Source of the DNA: Laribacter hongkongensis DSM 14985
GTDB taxonomy: Bacteria > Pseudomonadota > Gammaproteobacteria > Burkholderiales > Aquaspirillaceae
Assembly: GCF_000423285.1 (NCBI RefSeq)
Contig: NZ_AUHR01000003.1
Location: 124,001 to 188,000, forward strand
Reading direction: 5' to 3'
DNA length: 64,000 nucleotides
Position 1 is the stretch's first letter. Each line of letters begins with the position of its first letter. Below, piece by piece: positions 30,442 through 39,623 of this stretch. The notes under the pieces were generated by a model, which saw only the letters and a program-made list of their open reading frames with translations, ran no database searches and was not told the origin of the DNA. Made by a program: the position numbers and the translations under genes.

Positions 30442-31509
30442 TTACGGCGCGTCAAACAGGCTGAGTTGCCGCGCCGGTTCGGGCGGCATGCCCAGCCTGA
30501 CCCCCACGCCAAGCAGCCGGACCGGCTTGCGCCCCCGCTCCCACGCCGTTGCCAGCAAATGCTCCAGCCGTGCAGTCCGGAGGCTGCTGCCCCCCTCTTC
30601 CACCGTGGTCTGGCTAAAGTCGGCAAATTTAATCTTGACGGTCACGCCCCGAAAATCCGGATCGCCCGCCCGGGTCAGCCGGCTGTGCAGCCGGTCCAGC
30701 AGTTCGGGCAGTGCCGCCCGGCACGCAGCCAGATCCGGCAGGTCCTGTGCATAGGTTTCCTCGACGCTGACCGACTTGCGCACGCGTTCCGGTTCCACCG
30801 GCCGCTCGTCAATGCCGTGCGCCAGTTCGTGCAGCCGTTCGCCAAAACGGCCGAATTCCGCTACCAGTTGTTCCAGCGGTGTTGCCCGGATATCTGCTCC
30901 CGTTTCGATTCCCATGGCTTGCAGGCGGGCAGCTGTCACGGCCCCGACACCCCAGAAGCGCCGGACCGGCAATGCCGCCACGAAGGCATCAATGGCCTGA
31001 GGCAGGATCACGAACTGCCCGTCGGGCTTGTTCCAGTCGCTGGCCACCTTGGCCAGAAACTTGCTGGGCGCGATGCCGGCCGATGCTGTCAGGCCGACTT
31101 CGCTGCAGATCCGGGCGCGGATGGCCTCTGCCATCAGGGTGGCGCTGCCCTGGCAATGCGGCTGGCTGGTGACGTCGAGATATGCTTCGTCCAGCGACAG
31201 CGGCTCGACCAGTGGCGTGAATTCCCGGTAGATCGAGAGGATGTGCTGGCTGGCAGCCCGGTAGCGGGTGAAGTCCGGAGGCACCAGCAGCAGCCTGGGG
31301 CACAGGCGCAGGGCCCGGGCCGACGACATGGCCGAATGCACGCCAAAGCGGCGGGCCAGATAGTTGCAGGTGGCAATCACGCCGCGGTTTTCCGGGCGGC
31401 CGCCTACTGCCAGCGGCACATGCTGCCATTCCGGGTGGTCGCGCATTTCCACCGAGGCATAAAACGCGTCGCAATCCACGTGGATGATCTTGCGCACCGG
31501 TCCGCTCAT
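30442..31509 (-). CDS. dinB: DNA polymerase IV (Y-family, error-prone)
   Basis: DinB copies past DNA lesions. The 355-residue Y-family polymerase has catalytic acidic residues in HVDCDAFYASVE (Asp12) and SLDEAYLD (Asp107, Glu108), a steric-gate region, the helix-hairpin-helix thumb and little finger. It ends in QLSLFDAP, a clear beta-clamp-binding motif. The start is ATG 31509; a reading to 31761 would overlap nudB. It closes the operon mscS-regulator-nudB-dinB. No LexA box was identified at the operon head by eye. Confidence 0.95.
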   Translation of the reverse strand: MSGPVRKIIHVDCDAFYASVEMRDHPEWQHVPLAVGGRPENRGVIATCNYLARRFGVHSAMSSARALRLCPRLLLVPPDFTRYRAASQHILSIYREFTPLVEPLSLDEAYLDVTSQPHCQGSATLMAEAIRARICSEVGLTASAGIAPSKFLAKVASDWNKPDGQFVILPQAIDAFVAALPVRRFWGVGAVTAARLQAMGIETGADIRATPLEQLVAEFGRFGERLHELAHGIDERPVEPERVRKSVSVEETYAQDLPDLAACRAALPELLDRLHSRLTRAGDPDFRGVTVKIKFADFSQTTVEEGGSSLRTARLEHLLATAWERGRKPVRLLGVGVRLGMPPEPARQLSLFDAP

Positions 31510-31526
31510 GGCTACACCCGCAGGAA

Positions 31527-31976
31527 TCAGTCTGCGGAAGCCCCTGCCCGCTGCCGTGCTAGTGCCCGGATGGCTTCGGCATTCGACGGCGAAAATGCCT
31601 GCGCGGCAGCGGCTTGCCAGGGTAGCCAGCAGGCTGCCGTATGCTCGCCCGGCGCCAGGCGGACGGACAACCCGGCCGGCACCTCCAGCGAAAACACATG
31701 CTCGGTGTTGTGCGTGACGCCTGGCGCATAGCGGTGACGCCAGCGCGGATAGATTTCCCACACGTTCTGCTGCTGCCAGTCATGCAGCCGGCCAGCTGTC
31801 AGGCCGGTTTCCTCGGCCACTTCACGCCATGCAGCCTCCGGCAGGCTCTCGCCCTCTTCCAGACTGCCGGTGACGGATTGCCAGAAACCGGGCGCATCGG
31901 CCCGTTCCAGCAGCAGGATCTGCAAATCAGCCGTATGGATCACGACCAGGACCGATTCGGGGCGCTTGTACGTCAT
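31527..31976 (-). CDS. nudB: Dihydroneopterin triphosphate diphosphatase NudB (Nudix)
   Basis: NudB removes pyrophosphate from dihydroneopterin triphosphate, the committed step to folate. The 149-residue Nudix protein has the box G-S-L-E-E-G-E-S-x6-R-E-V-A-E-E-T-G-L. The opening R-P-E-S-V-L-V-V-I-H-T and the following W-x-x-x-N-V-W-E-I-x-P-x-W-R-H-R-Y are characteristic of NudB rather than other Nudix enzymes. Its ATG abuts the stop of the response-regulator gene. Confidence 0.9.
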   Translation of the reverse strand: MTYKRPESVLVVIHTADLQILLLERADAPGFWQSVTGSLEEGESLPEAAWREVAEETGLTAGRLHDWQQQNVWEIYPRWRHRYAPGVTHNTEHVFSLEVPAGLSVRLAPGEHTAACWLPWQAAAAQAFSPSNAEAIRALARQRAGASAD

Positions 31977-32612
31977 TCAGGCTTCACCCTGCCGTTCGCG
32001 CCGCCCCAGGAGACCGGCCAGTTCCACCGCCGATTTCACGCCCATCTTGTCGAGAACCCGCGAACGGTGGACCTCTACGGTCTTGATGGAAATATCCAGT
32101 TCTTCGGCAATCTGCTTGTTGAGCCGGCCAGCCACGATCAACTGCATGACCTCGTGTTCGCGTTCGGTCAGTTGCTGCAAGGCAGCATCGATACGCTGCC
32201 AGTGCTGGCGGGCCTGACGCCGCTGGTTGTCGGCCGCCAGGCACTCGGCCACACGGGCAATCAGCCGGGCGTCGTCAAACGGTTTCTCGAAAAAATCCGC
32301 GGCGCCCATCTTGAGTGCGCTGACAGCCAGTGGAACGTCCGCATGACCGGTCAGGAAAATGGCGGGGGGGCAATCGCCCAGTGCCCGCAGGCGTTCGAAC
32401 AGGATCAGGCCGCTGATGCCGGAAAGCCGGACATCCAGGACCAGACAGCCGGCAGTGCTGACGCAGTGACTGGCAGCCAGCAGGGATTCGCCCGAATCGA
32501 ACACGCGGATGGTGAATCCGTTGCCTTCCAGCAACCAGCTCAGCGCTTCGCGCACGGCGTCATCGTCGTCAACGATGATGACCGTCTGGTCATGGTTTGC
32601 TTCTTGCATCAT
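31977..32612 (-). CDS. FixJ/NarL-type response regulator, orphan
   Basis: The 211-residue regulator has an N-terminal receiver domain (acidic pocket V-D-D-D-D, phosphoacceptor Asp60 in LVLDVRLSG, conserved Thr/Lys positions) and a C-terminal LuxR-type helix-turn-helix (about 145-200, LTEREHEVMQLIVAGRLNKQIAEEL). This is the FixJ/TodT-like layout. No sensor kinase is adjacent. Its start overlaps the mechanosensitive-channel stop by four bases, so its production is tied to the channel. Partner kinase and targets are unknown. Confidence 0.88.
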   Translation of the reverse strand: MMQEANHDQTVIIVDDDDAVREALSWLLEGNGFTIRVFDSGESLLAASHCVSTAGCLVLDVRLSGISGLILFERLRALGDCPPAIFLTGHADVPLAVSALKMGAADFFEKPFDDARLIARVAECLAADNQRRQARQHWQRIDAALQQLTEREHEVMQLIVAGRLNKQIAEELDISIKTVEVHRSRVLDKMGVKSAVELAGLLGRRERQGEA

Positions 32613-33964
32613 GCCTGTCGGCTCTCCTGCGGAATCATGCTGACATCGCCCAGTACCCGGACTTCCCGCTGAGGGAACGGAATCTGGATGCCGTGCTCGA
32701 CGAATTTGTCCCAGATGGCCAGGTTGATGGCGGATTTGGGGCCAAGCAGGCCGTTTTCCGGATCGCCCACCCAGTATCCCAGTGTCAGGTTGATGCTGCT
32801 GTCGGCAAACGCCGTTACAAAGGCGGTCGGGGCCGGGTCCTGCAGGACGCGCGGTGAGCTGGTGGTGGCCTCCACCATCAGTGCCATCACCTGCCGCAGG
32901 TCGCTGCCGTAGGCTACGCCGATTTCCAGGCTCTGCCAGACGGAGCGGTCGCTGTACGAGGTATTGACCACGGTGTTGGAAATCAGGGTTTCGTTCGGGA
33001 TCAGGGCTTCGGTGCCGTCGGCCTGTCGCAGGACGACATAGCGCGAGGTGATCTCCTGGATGATGCCGGTGCGCGAGCCGGCACCGTCGACCGTGACCCG
33101 GTCACCGATGCGTACCGAGCGGTCCAGCAGGATGATGAAACCGGATACGTAGTTGCTGGCGATCTTTTGCAGGCCGAAACCCAGGCCGACACCAAGTGCA
33201 CCACCAAAGACCGACAGGACGGTGAGGTCGATGCCGACGATCGGCAGCGCGATCAGGACGGCGGCGATGATCATGCCGGTCCGGACCAGCTTGGAGATGA
33301 CGATGCGGAAGCTGAGGTCGACGTGGCTGATCAGCATGATGCGCTTGTCGATCAGGCGGCTGACCCACAAGGCAGCCAGCATGATGACCGACACCCACAG
33401 CAGGGCGCTCAGGATCATCAGCGCCGTCAGGCGGTTTTTGCCGACGTGGAAGCTGATGGAGTCCAGCCACGAAAAAATCAGCCCGTCGAATCCGAGCTGG
33501 TAGGCAATGAAGCCCAGCCAGAACAGGACGGCGATGGAGTGCTCGGTGCCCTGCTCGATCTTGCCTTTGGGCAGGATGGTCCGCACCAGTGCTGCGGCCA
33601 GCCGGGTGACACCCAGCCAGAACAGCATGGCTGAGCCGACTGTCAGGATGGTGGCGTCGGCCTTGAAGTACAGCGCGTTGGCCACGATGGCCAGCAAGGC
33701 CAGTACGAATCCGCAAACCGGCAGGACGAGTCGTCCGAACAGGTAGGTCAGCAGCCGTTCGCGCCGTTCCGGATGATCCCGGAAGAGATAGCGCTGTACG
33801 CGGACGGCGAACCAGAGGCCGAACCAGACGATCAGTACCAGCAAGGCCAGTTGTATCAACCCGGTTTTGGTTGTCAGCAGTTCGACAATCAGGTCGAACT
33901 TGTTGGCCTGGTCGGCCATCAGGTTGTCAATGGATGTGGCAGCGTGTGCGGGGTCTTGGGTCAT
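32609..33964 (-). CDS. Mechanosensitive ion channel, MscS family
   Basis: This 451-residue membrane channel probably opens on membrane tension during hypo-osmotic shock. Several N-terminal membrane spans (about 35-240) precede the pore helix G-G-A-L-G-V-G-L-G-F-G-L-Q-K-I-A-S-N with the typical Gly/Ala packing. The beta domain follows (S-G-F-I-I-L-L-D-R-S-V-R-I-G-D), then the cytoplasmic vestibule. With more spans than E. coli MscS (286 residues), it resembles the medium-length YbdG/YnaI-like branch. It heads the operon with a response regulator, nudB and dinB. Confidence 0.92.
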   Translation of the reverse strand: MTQDPAHAATSIDNLMADQANKFDLIVELLTTKTGLIQLALLVLIVWFGLWFAVRVQRYLFRDHPERRERLLTYLFGRLVLPVCGFVLALLAIVANALYFKADATILTVGSAMLFWLGVTRLAAALVRTILPKGKIEQGTEHSIAVLFWLGFIAYQLGFDGLIFSWLDSISFHVGKNRLTALMILSALLWVSVIMLAALWVSRLIDKRIMLISHVDLSFRIVISKLVRTGMIIAAVLIALPIVGIDLTVLSVFGGALGVGLGFGLQKIASNYVSGFIILLDRSVRIGDRVTVDGAGSRTGIIQEITSRYVVLRQADGTEALIPNETLISNTVVNTSYSDRSVWQSLEIGVAYGSDLRQVMALMVEATTSSPRVLQDPAPTAFVTAFADSSINLTLGYWVGDPENGLLGPKSAINLAIWDKFVEHGIQIPFPQREVRVLGDVSMIPQESRQA

Positions 33965-33980
33965 GGAGGCTCAGGAGCAG

Positions 33981-34023
33981 CAAAATACAAAAATAATACC
34001 TCCCGCGAGGTCATCGAGGGAGG
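33981..34023 (-). terminator. lolD terminator
   Basis: On the minus strand CCTCCC...GGGAGG with an inner CGA/TCG pair (one mismatch, loop TGACC) is followed by TATTATTTTTGTATTTT. It lies just beyond the lolD stop and upstream of mscS. Confidence 0.85.
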
Positions 34024-34044
34024 CTGACGTGGGACGCAAAAACC

Positions 34045-34719
34045 TCAGGCCGCGAGCAGCTGTCCGTCCGTCAGGCGGTAAATGCTGCCGGTGCGGGCTG
34101 CAATGTCGTAGTCGTGGGTGACGATCACCAGTGCCGTGCCGGCATCGGCATTCAGCTCCAGCATCAGGTCAAACACGGCTTCCGCCGTATGCCGGTCGAG
34201 GTTGCCGGTGGGCTCGTCAGCCAGCAGGCAGGCGGGTTCCGTCACCAGTGCCCGGGCGATGGCTGCCCGCTGGCGCTCTCCGCCGGACAGCTCGCCCGGG
34301 CGGTGAGCGAGGCGGTGTCCCAGCCCGACCCGCTTGAGCATGGCCGCAGCCTTTTCCTCGGCATCGGCCTTGCCCATCCGCCGGATCAGCAAGGGCATGG
34401 CCACGTTTTCGACAGCGGAAAATTCGGGCAGCAGATGATGAAACTGGTACACGAACCCGAGCATGCGGTTGCGCAGGTCGCCACGGGCCTTTTCCGACAG
34501 GGCGTACAGGTCCTGCCCGCCCAGCTCCACCCGGCCGGTGGATGGCGTATCCAGTCCGCCCAGCAGGTGCAGCAGGGTGGATTTGCCCGAGCCGGAACTG
34601 CCGATGATGGCTTGCCTTTCGCCTTTCCCGAGGGTCAGGCTGATGCCGGACAGTACCGGTACGTCCAGTCCGGCATAGGTTTTGCCGAGTCCTTCGGCCT
34701 TGAGAACCAGATCACTCAT
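34045..34719 (-). CDS. lolD: Lipoprotein-releasing ABC transporter ATPase LolD
   Basis: LolD powers extraction of outer-membrane lipoproteins from the inner membrane and their hand-over to LolA. The 224-residue ATPase has Walker [10 protein letters not shown] (40-48), signature LSGGERQR, Walker [13 protein letters not shown] and a switch histidine in VTHD. Residues [15 protein letters not shown] form the LolD-specific motif. ATG 34719 lies eight bases inside the end of the permease gene, so the pair is translationally coupled. Confidence 0.95.
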   Translation of the reverse strand: MSDLVLKAEGLGKTYAGLDVPVLSGISLTLGKGERQAIIGSSGSGKSTLLHLLGGLDTPSTGRVELGGQDLYALSEKARGDLRNRMLGFVYQFHHLLPEFSAVENVAMPLLIRRMGKADAEEKAAAMLKRVGLGHRLAHRPGELSGGERQRAAIARALVTEPACLLADEPTGNLDRHTAEAVFDLMLELNADAGTALVIVTHDYDIAARTGSIYRLTDGQLLAA

Positions 34720-35953
34720 AGCGCAATGCCTCGGCCGGTTGGGTGCGGGCGGCGCGCCAGCTCGGATAAAGCGTGGCGATGAAGGCCAGCACCAGGGCGA
34801 TGACGGCAATGGTCGAAACGTCGGCAAACTGCACGTCGCTCGGAAGGTGGTCGATCATGTAGACCTCGCTGGAGAGCAGTTTGGTGCCGATGATCCGTTC
34901 GATGGCCGGTACGATGGTGTCGAGATTGAAGGCAACGACTACGCCGCCGACCACGCCGGATACGGTGCCGACCACACCGGAAATCGCGCCCTGGAGCATG
35001 AAGATCTTCATGATCGAGCCGGGGCTTGCTCCCAGCGTACGCAGGATGGCGATGTCTGCCCGCTTGTCCGTCACCACCATCACCAGTGTCGACACCAGGT
35101 TGAATGCTGCCACTGCCACGATCAGCGTCAGGATGATGGTCATCATGCGCTTTTCGATCTGCACGGCCCGGAAATAGTTGGAATGCTGGTCGGTCCAGTC
35201 GGTCAGGACCAGGTTCTGGGTAATCCGCGGATACAGGTCACGCTTGACCACCGGCGCCTGCAAAACGTCATCCAGCTTGAGGCGCAGCCCGGATACGCTG
35301 TCGCCCATGCGGAAAAGGCGCTGGGCATCAGCCAGGTCGATCATGGCCAGTGTGGCGTCGTATTCGTACATGTCGACCTTGAATACGCCGACGACGGTGA
35401 AGGTCTTGAGCCGGGGCAGCATGCCCGCCGGCGTGAACTGGCCTTCCGGCGTGATCAGGTTGACCTTGTCACCCATGCCGACACCCAGTGCCCGCGCCAA
35501 CTCGACGCCCAGCACGATGCCGAACCCGCCGGGTTGCAGGTCGGTCAGCTTGCCGACCACCATGTGCGAGCCGACGTTGACCACCTGGTCTTCCAGCTTC
35601 GGCACCACTCCGCGAACCAGGGCACCGCGTACGGCGCCCTGTGCTGACAGCAGGCCCTGGGCTGCGATGAACGGTGCGCTGGCTTCTACCCGCGGATCAG
35701 CCGCAACCAGTTTCTGTACGGCAGGCCAGTCATTGAGCTGGCCGGTCACGCTGGAGACTTCCAGGTGCGAGGCTACGCCGAGCATGCGGGTGCGGATTTC
35801 TTTCTGAAAACCGTTCATGACCGACAGGACGATGATCAGTGCTGCCACGCCCAAGGCGATGCCGACAATGGAAACCAGTGAAATGAACGAAATGAAGCTG
35901 TTTTGCCGCCGCGCACGGACGTAGCGCATGGCGATCATTGATTCAAATGACAT
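34712..35953 (-). CDS. lolC: Lipoprotein-releasing ABC transporter permease, LolC/LolE family
   Basis: The 413-residue permease has the MacB/FtsX layout: one N-terminal membrane span (about 20-45), a large periplasmic domain (about 46-265) and three C-terminal spans. The N-terminus S-F-I-S-x-V-S-x-x-G-I-A-L-G-V is typical of LolC/E. Only one permease gene is present, overlapping lolD by eight bases, so it may work as a homodimer (LolF-like) as in other betaproteobacteria; a separate LolE elsewhere cannot be excluded. Confidence 0.93.
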   Translation of the reverse strand: MSFESMIAMRYVRARRQNSFISFISLVSIVGIALGVAALIIVLSVMNGFQKEIRTRMLGVASHLEVSSVTGQLNDWPAVQKLVAADPRVEASAPFIAAQGLLSAQGAVRGALVRGVVPKLEDQVVNVGSHMVVGKLTDLQPGGFGIVLGVELARALGVGMGDKVNLITPEGQFTPAGMLPRLKTFTVVGVFKVDMYEYDATLAMIDLADAQRLFRMGDSVSGLRLKLDDVLQAPVVKRDLYPRITQNLVLTDWTDQHSNYFRAVQIEKRMMTIILTLIVAVAAFNLVSTLVMVVTDKRADIAILRTLGASPGSIMKIFMLQGAISGVVGTVSGVVGGVVVAFNLDTIVPAIERIIGTKLLSSEVYMIDHLPSDVQFADVSTIAVIALVLAFIATLYPSWRAARTQPAEALRYE

Positions 35954-35962
35954 GACGGGCGA

Positions 35963-36187
35963 TCAGTCCTGGGGGTAAGGGTTGACGAGCGAGAGCATCA
36001 TGCCGGCGAGATAGTCGCGGATCTGCTGTTCATCGCACCCCATGAGAATGGCATCTTCAAAGGCATCCTGCGCGACCTGCCTTAATTCGGTCAGGTTTTC
36101 GTGCATTACCTTGATTTTTTCGACGCAGGCGACCGGATTGCCCTGCGGGTCGCGCCATACCGGAAATTCCGGCATGCAGTCAGTCAT
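35963..36187 (-). CDS. Conserved small protein of unknown function
   Basis: This 74-residue acidic, soluble protein starts with a four-base overlap to the end of the NlpC/P60 gene (ATGA) and ends nine bases before lolC. It contains three cysteines (C4, C21 and C51) and the stretch F-P-V-W-R-D-P-x-G-N-P-V-A-C. I do not recognise a domain. Its tight placement between a cell-wall peptidase and the Lol system suggests an envelope-related role, but that is inference only. Confidence 0.7.
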   Translation of the reverse strand: MTDCMPEFPVWRDPQGNPVACVEKIKVMHENLTELRQVAQDAFEDAILMGCDEQQIRDYLAGMMLSLVNPYPQD

Positions 36188-37176
36188 GATTTTTTCTTCC
36201 CGGTGGTCGGGCTCTTGCTTTTGCTGCTGGTACCCGTTTTTTTCTTGGTCGTGGCAGAGGTTGCCTTGCCGGCGGCTTTGCTCGCCGTCCTGGCCTTGTT
36301 ATTGGTAGCCGATTTACCCGACTTTGACGATGCGGCAGATTTTTTGGCCGATCCCTTGCTGGCGGCCTGCTCTTTTTTCTGCTCCTCGCAGGCGGCCAGT
36401 TGCCGCTTGCGATCACGTGTGGACAGGCCTTTTTTGGGCGGCGGGCATTTCAGGGTTTCCGGAGCCGCCCGGGATTTGCCTGTTTCCACTGCGGCCGGCT
36501 GCTTGCCGGTTGCGGACTTGGCCGCAGCCAGTGCGCCGACTCCGGCCACCGCAGCTGCACCGCCTGCGAGTGCGGACCCGTTGTCGGCAAAGCTGGCAAT
36601 CGGATCGGTATCGGACGGCTTCCTGGGGGCGGCATCCTGGTCAGCCAGGAATTCGCGTCCGCCGGCCGAGCGCGAAACCCGGCGGGCACCATTGAAACGG
36701 CCAGACCAGTAGCTTGCGTTGATGCTGGCGATTTCGATGTTCTTGCCCGTGCGCGGTGCATGGATGAACTTGCCGTTGCCGATATAGAGGCCGTTGTGCG
36801 AGAAGGCAAAGCCGCGGGTGTTGAAGAAGACGATGTCACCCGGCTGAAGGTCGTCGCGCGAAACCGGCCTGCCGTGCTGGGCCTGCTCGCCGGCAGTCCG
36901 GGGCAGGTTGATGCCGGCGGACTTGGAAAAGATGTAGCGTACGAAGCCTGAGCAATCAAATCCCTGCGACGGGTTGTTGCCGCCGAACCGGTAGGCGATG
37001 CCCATCAGGCTCATGGCTTGCAGGATGATGTCTCCCATGGCTTCATCGCCGGGAGAGGACAGGCGGGTTTCAGCGCGGGGCTTGGCTGCCGTCTCGCTGG
37101 CACGAGCCGGACTCGTCAGTGCCAACGCAAGCGAGGCCAGCAGGGTTGCAGCAACGGGACGGAAAGCAAATTTCAT
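36184..37176 (-). CDS. Secreted NlpC/P60 cell-wall peptidase with a lysine-rich tail
   Basis: This 330-residue exported protein probably cleaves peptidoglycan stem peptides. A signal peptide ends near residue 27 (A-R-A-S). The NlpC/P60 domain (about 45-165) has catalytic Cys75 in FDCSGF and His127 in SHNGLYIG, with His139 as the third residue. After residue 175 comes a long low-complexity region. The last 90 residues are very rich in Lys, Ala, Ser and Thr, resembling histone H1, which is unusual for this family and could bind anionic wall or DNA. Start at ATG 37176. Confidence 0.88.
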   Translation of the reverse strand: MKFAFRPVAATLLASLALALTSPARASETAAKPRAETRLSSPGDEAMGDIILQAMSLMGIAYRFGGNNPSQGFDCSGFVRYIFSKSAGINLPRTAGEQAQHGRPVSRDDLQPGDIVFFNTRGFAFSHNGLYIGNGKFIHAPRTGKNIEIASINASYWSGRFNGARRVSRSAGGREFLADQDAAPRKPSDTDPIASFADNGSALAGGAAAVAGVGALAAAKSATGKQPAAVETGKSRAAPETLKCPPPKKGLSTRDRKRQLAACEEQKKEQAASKGSAKKSAASSKSGKSATNNKARTASKAAGKATSATTKKKTGTSSKSKSPTTGKKKS

Positions 37177-37265
37177 GGGTGGCGAATGTAATCGACCCAC
37201 CCCCGGCTGTAAAGACAACAGGTACAGCTTATATACTGCGGAAATCGGATCCACTCACAAACTTC

Positions 37266-38951
37266 ATGCTGAAAGAGACCTTTGTCGCCATGCGCGATCT
37301 GCCGCGCCTGCGCGAGATTACCGCCATCCTGTTTCGGCACGGACTGGGAGAGTTCGCCCAGCGGCTGAAACTGCCGCGTGCGGTCGAAAAAGGCATTGAA
37401 TGGTTCCGCGGCCCCCTGCCCGGCCCGGACGCATATGTGCCGACGCCTGTGCGCGTACGCCGGGCACTGGAGGATCTGGGGCCGACCTTCATCAAGTTCG
37501 GGCAGATCATGGCCACCCGGGGGGACGTGTTTCCTCCGGAATGGATTGCCGAGTTTGAAAAACTGCAAACCCGGGTACCGCCGATTCCGGCCGGGCAGCT
37601 TTCGGCCGTGCTGACGGCGGCGCTGGGTGTGCCGGTCGAGAGCGTGTGTACCGAGTTTGACGCGCATCCGATCGGTGCGGCGTCCATTGCCCAGGTCCAC
37701 CGGGCGCGGTTGCTGGACGGCACGCTGGTTGCCATCAAGCTGCGCCGTCCCGGCATTGTCGACAAGATCGACGCCGACCTGCGCATCCTCGGGCATCTGG
37801 CGCGCATGATCGAAATCGAGTTTCCGGATGCGCGCCGCTACCAGCCGTCCGAAATGGTGGTGCAGTTCGCCAAGGCCTTGCGGCGGGAACTCAACCTGGC
37901 AGCCGAAGCGCGCAACATGGAGCGCTTTGCCCAGCACTTTGCCGGGGACGAACATATCGTTGTGCCGCGGGTGTACTGGGAACTCACCAACACCGGAGTC
38001 AACGTGCAGGATTTTGTCGAGGGCATCCCCGCTACGGATCTGGTGGCTGTCGATGCCGCAGGGCTGGACCGGAAACTGCTTGCCCAGCGCGGGGCCGACG
38101 CCGTGCTGAAGATGATCCTGATCGACGGCTTTTTCCATGCCGACCCGCACCCGGGCAATGTGTTTTTCCTGCCCGACAACCGCATTGTCTTTATCGATTT
38201 TGGCATGGTTGGCCGCCTGTCACGCGACCGCCGCGACGAGCTGGCCGATCTGCTGGCCGCCCTGTCGCGCCGCGACGAGCGTGGTGTTTACGATGTGCTG
38301 ATCGAATGGACCGGCAATGCCCAGGTGGACGATGAACGCCTGAAGGCCGACATTGCCGAATTCATGTTCCAGTACGAAGACCTGTCGCTGTCGGCGCTGG
38401 ACCTGACGCAGCTGATCAACGACATCATGGGACTGATGCGCGAGCACTCCATCGTGCTGCCGGCCGATCTGTCCATGCTGTTCAAGGCACTGATCACGCT
38501 GGAAGGCTTTGCCCGCCAGCTGGATCCGGATTTCAAGCTGATCGAGCACCTGAGCCCGTTCGTGCGCCACATCATCATGAGCCGCTACACGCCCAAGGCC
38601 ATTGCCGGGCGCAGCGGGCGCAGCATGCTTGACCTGCTGGGCATGATCGGCAACCTGCCGCGCGACATGGTCCGGTTGGTGAAAGGCATGCGGCGTGGCA
38701 AGTTCCACATCGACATTGATGTCAAACGGCTCGATCATTTCGGTTACCAGATCGACAAAAGCGCCAATCGCCTGACCATGGGCATCGTGACCGGCTGCCT
38801 GATCATCGGCTCGTCGATCGTGATGACGGTACAGGCCGGTCCGACCATGTTTGGCCTGCCGCTATTCGGCTTTCTGGGTTTCATGGCAGCATTTTTCAAC
38901 AGCATCTGGATCATTCTGTCGATCTGGCGTGCCGGCAAGGATTACCAGTGA
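37266..38951 (+). CDS. ubiB: UbiB-family atypical kinase/ATPase for ubiquinone synthesis
   Basis: UbiB supports coenzyme Q biosynthesis, probably by handling lipid precursors with its ATPase activity. The 561-residue protein has the hallmark K-F-G-Q (KxGQ) motif, the Ala-rich loop P-I-G-A-A-S-I-A-Q-V-H, the metal-binding D-F-G-M, and two C-terminal membrane helices (about 500-560). ATG 37266 gives the usual N-terminus MLKETFVAMRDLPRL; a longer reading into the NlpC upstream region is unlikely. ubiE and ubiJ are not next door. It overlaps the next gene (GTGA). Confidence 0.93.
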   Translation: MLKETFVAMRDLPRLREITAILFRHGLGEFAQRLKLPRAVEKGIEWFRGPLPGPDAYVPTPVRVRRALEDLGPTFIKFGQIMATRGDVFPPEWIAEFEKLQTRVPPIPAGQLSAVLTAALGVPVESVCTEFDAHPIGAASIAQVHRARLLDGTLVAIKLRRPGIVDKIDADLRILGHLARMIEIEFPDARRYQPSEMVVQFAKALRRELNLAAEARNMERFAQHFAGDEHIVVPRVYWELTNTGVNVQDFVEGIPATDLVAVDAAGLDRKLLAQRGADAVLKMILIDGFFHADPHPGNVFFLPDNRIVFIDFGMVGRLSRDRRDELADLLAALSRRDERGVYDVLIEWTGNAQVDDERLKADIAEFMFQYEDLSLSALDLTQLINDIMGLMREHSIVLPADLSMLFKALITLEGFARQLDPDFKLIEHLSPFVRHIIMSRYTPKAIAGRSGRSMLDLLGMIGNLPRDMVRLVKGMRRGKFHIDIDVKRLDHFGYQIDKSANRLTMGIVTGCLIIGSSIVMTVQAGPTMFGLPLFGFLGFMAAFFNSIWIILSIWRAGKDYQ

Positions 38952-39559
38952 AAGCCCTTTTTTCCGCCCTGTCACTGTGGGCCGGTGTGGCTGTGGCCGC
39001 GCCGGCTTCTCTGGCCATCGAGGTCCGGGTGCCGGATCAGGCCGTACAACCCGGTGAAGCAATAACCGGTGATGTCACCGTCGGCAGCTGGCAGGCCCGC
39101 CGGCGCCATGGCCACGGCGTCTGGGTGGAAGGACTCGACGTGCCTCTGGGCAACCGTCAGCCGGAAGTTCCGCCCGTACCGGTTTTGCGTGCACCACTGA
39201 ACCGGATCAGTTTTGTGTCGCTGGGCACGGCTACGGCTTGGGCCAACCGCACGGTGGTCAATCTGGCCGACGGCCGTCGTCTGGAGGTGCCGGACAACGG
39301 TGCGCCGGTTACCGGCTTCTGGATTTTGCCGGGCTTTGGTTCCGAAGGCCTGACTTACCGGGTGGCCGGCAGCCGGACCGCTCTGTCCCGCCCGACAGCG
39401 CGCAACAGCGCCCGCATCACCGGCCAGCTGGGCCAGTGGCTGAATGTGGGCACCCTGCTGACCGAAGCCTCTGGCGCCCGGGTGCTGGAGCTGGGGCCGG
39501 GGGGCAGCAGCGCAGGTTCGGCCATGATCGAATTGCGCGCGGTTCCGTCTGCCCGCTGA
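38948..39559 (+). CDS. Secreted protein of unknown function
   Basis: The 203-residue product starts at GTG 38948, overlapping the ubiB stop (GTGA). A signal peptide of about 17 residues ends V-A-V-A-A. The mature protein is Gly-, Val- and Arg-rich with predicted beta strands and no cysteine, and shows no motif I can name. The second half has a Ser/Thr-Ala-rich segment. Coupling to ubiB suggests co-expression but not function. Confidence 0.65.
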   Translation: MKALFSALSLWAGVAVAAPASLAIEVRVPDQAVQPGEAITGDVTVGSWQARRRHGHGVWVEGLDVPLGNRQPEVPPVPVLRAPLNRISFVSLGTATAWANRTVVNLADGRRLEVPDNGAPVTGFWILPGFGSEGLTYRVAGSRTALSRPTARNSARITGQLGQWLNVGTLLTEASGARVLELGPGGSSAGSAMIELRAVPSAR

Positions 39560-39623
39560 GGCTTGGCGAGCGCCGGCTGCGGCGCGGTATACTGTTCCGC
39601 AACACTGATTGTGGAGACGCCGC

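Noticed and set aside
39112-39130. Possible CRISPR or other short regular repeats
   Set aside because: No array of evenly spaced direct repeats was found anywhere; repeats seen are the 21-bp tandem pair and one dispersed pair.
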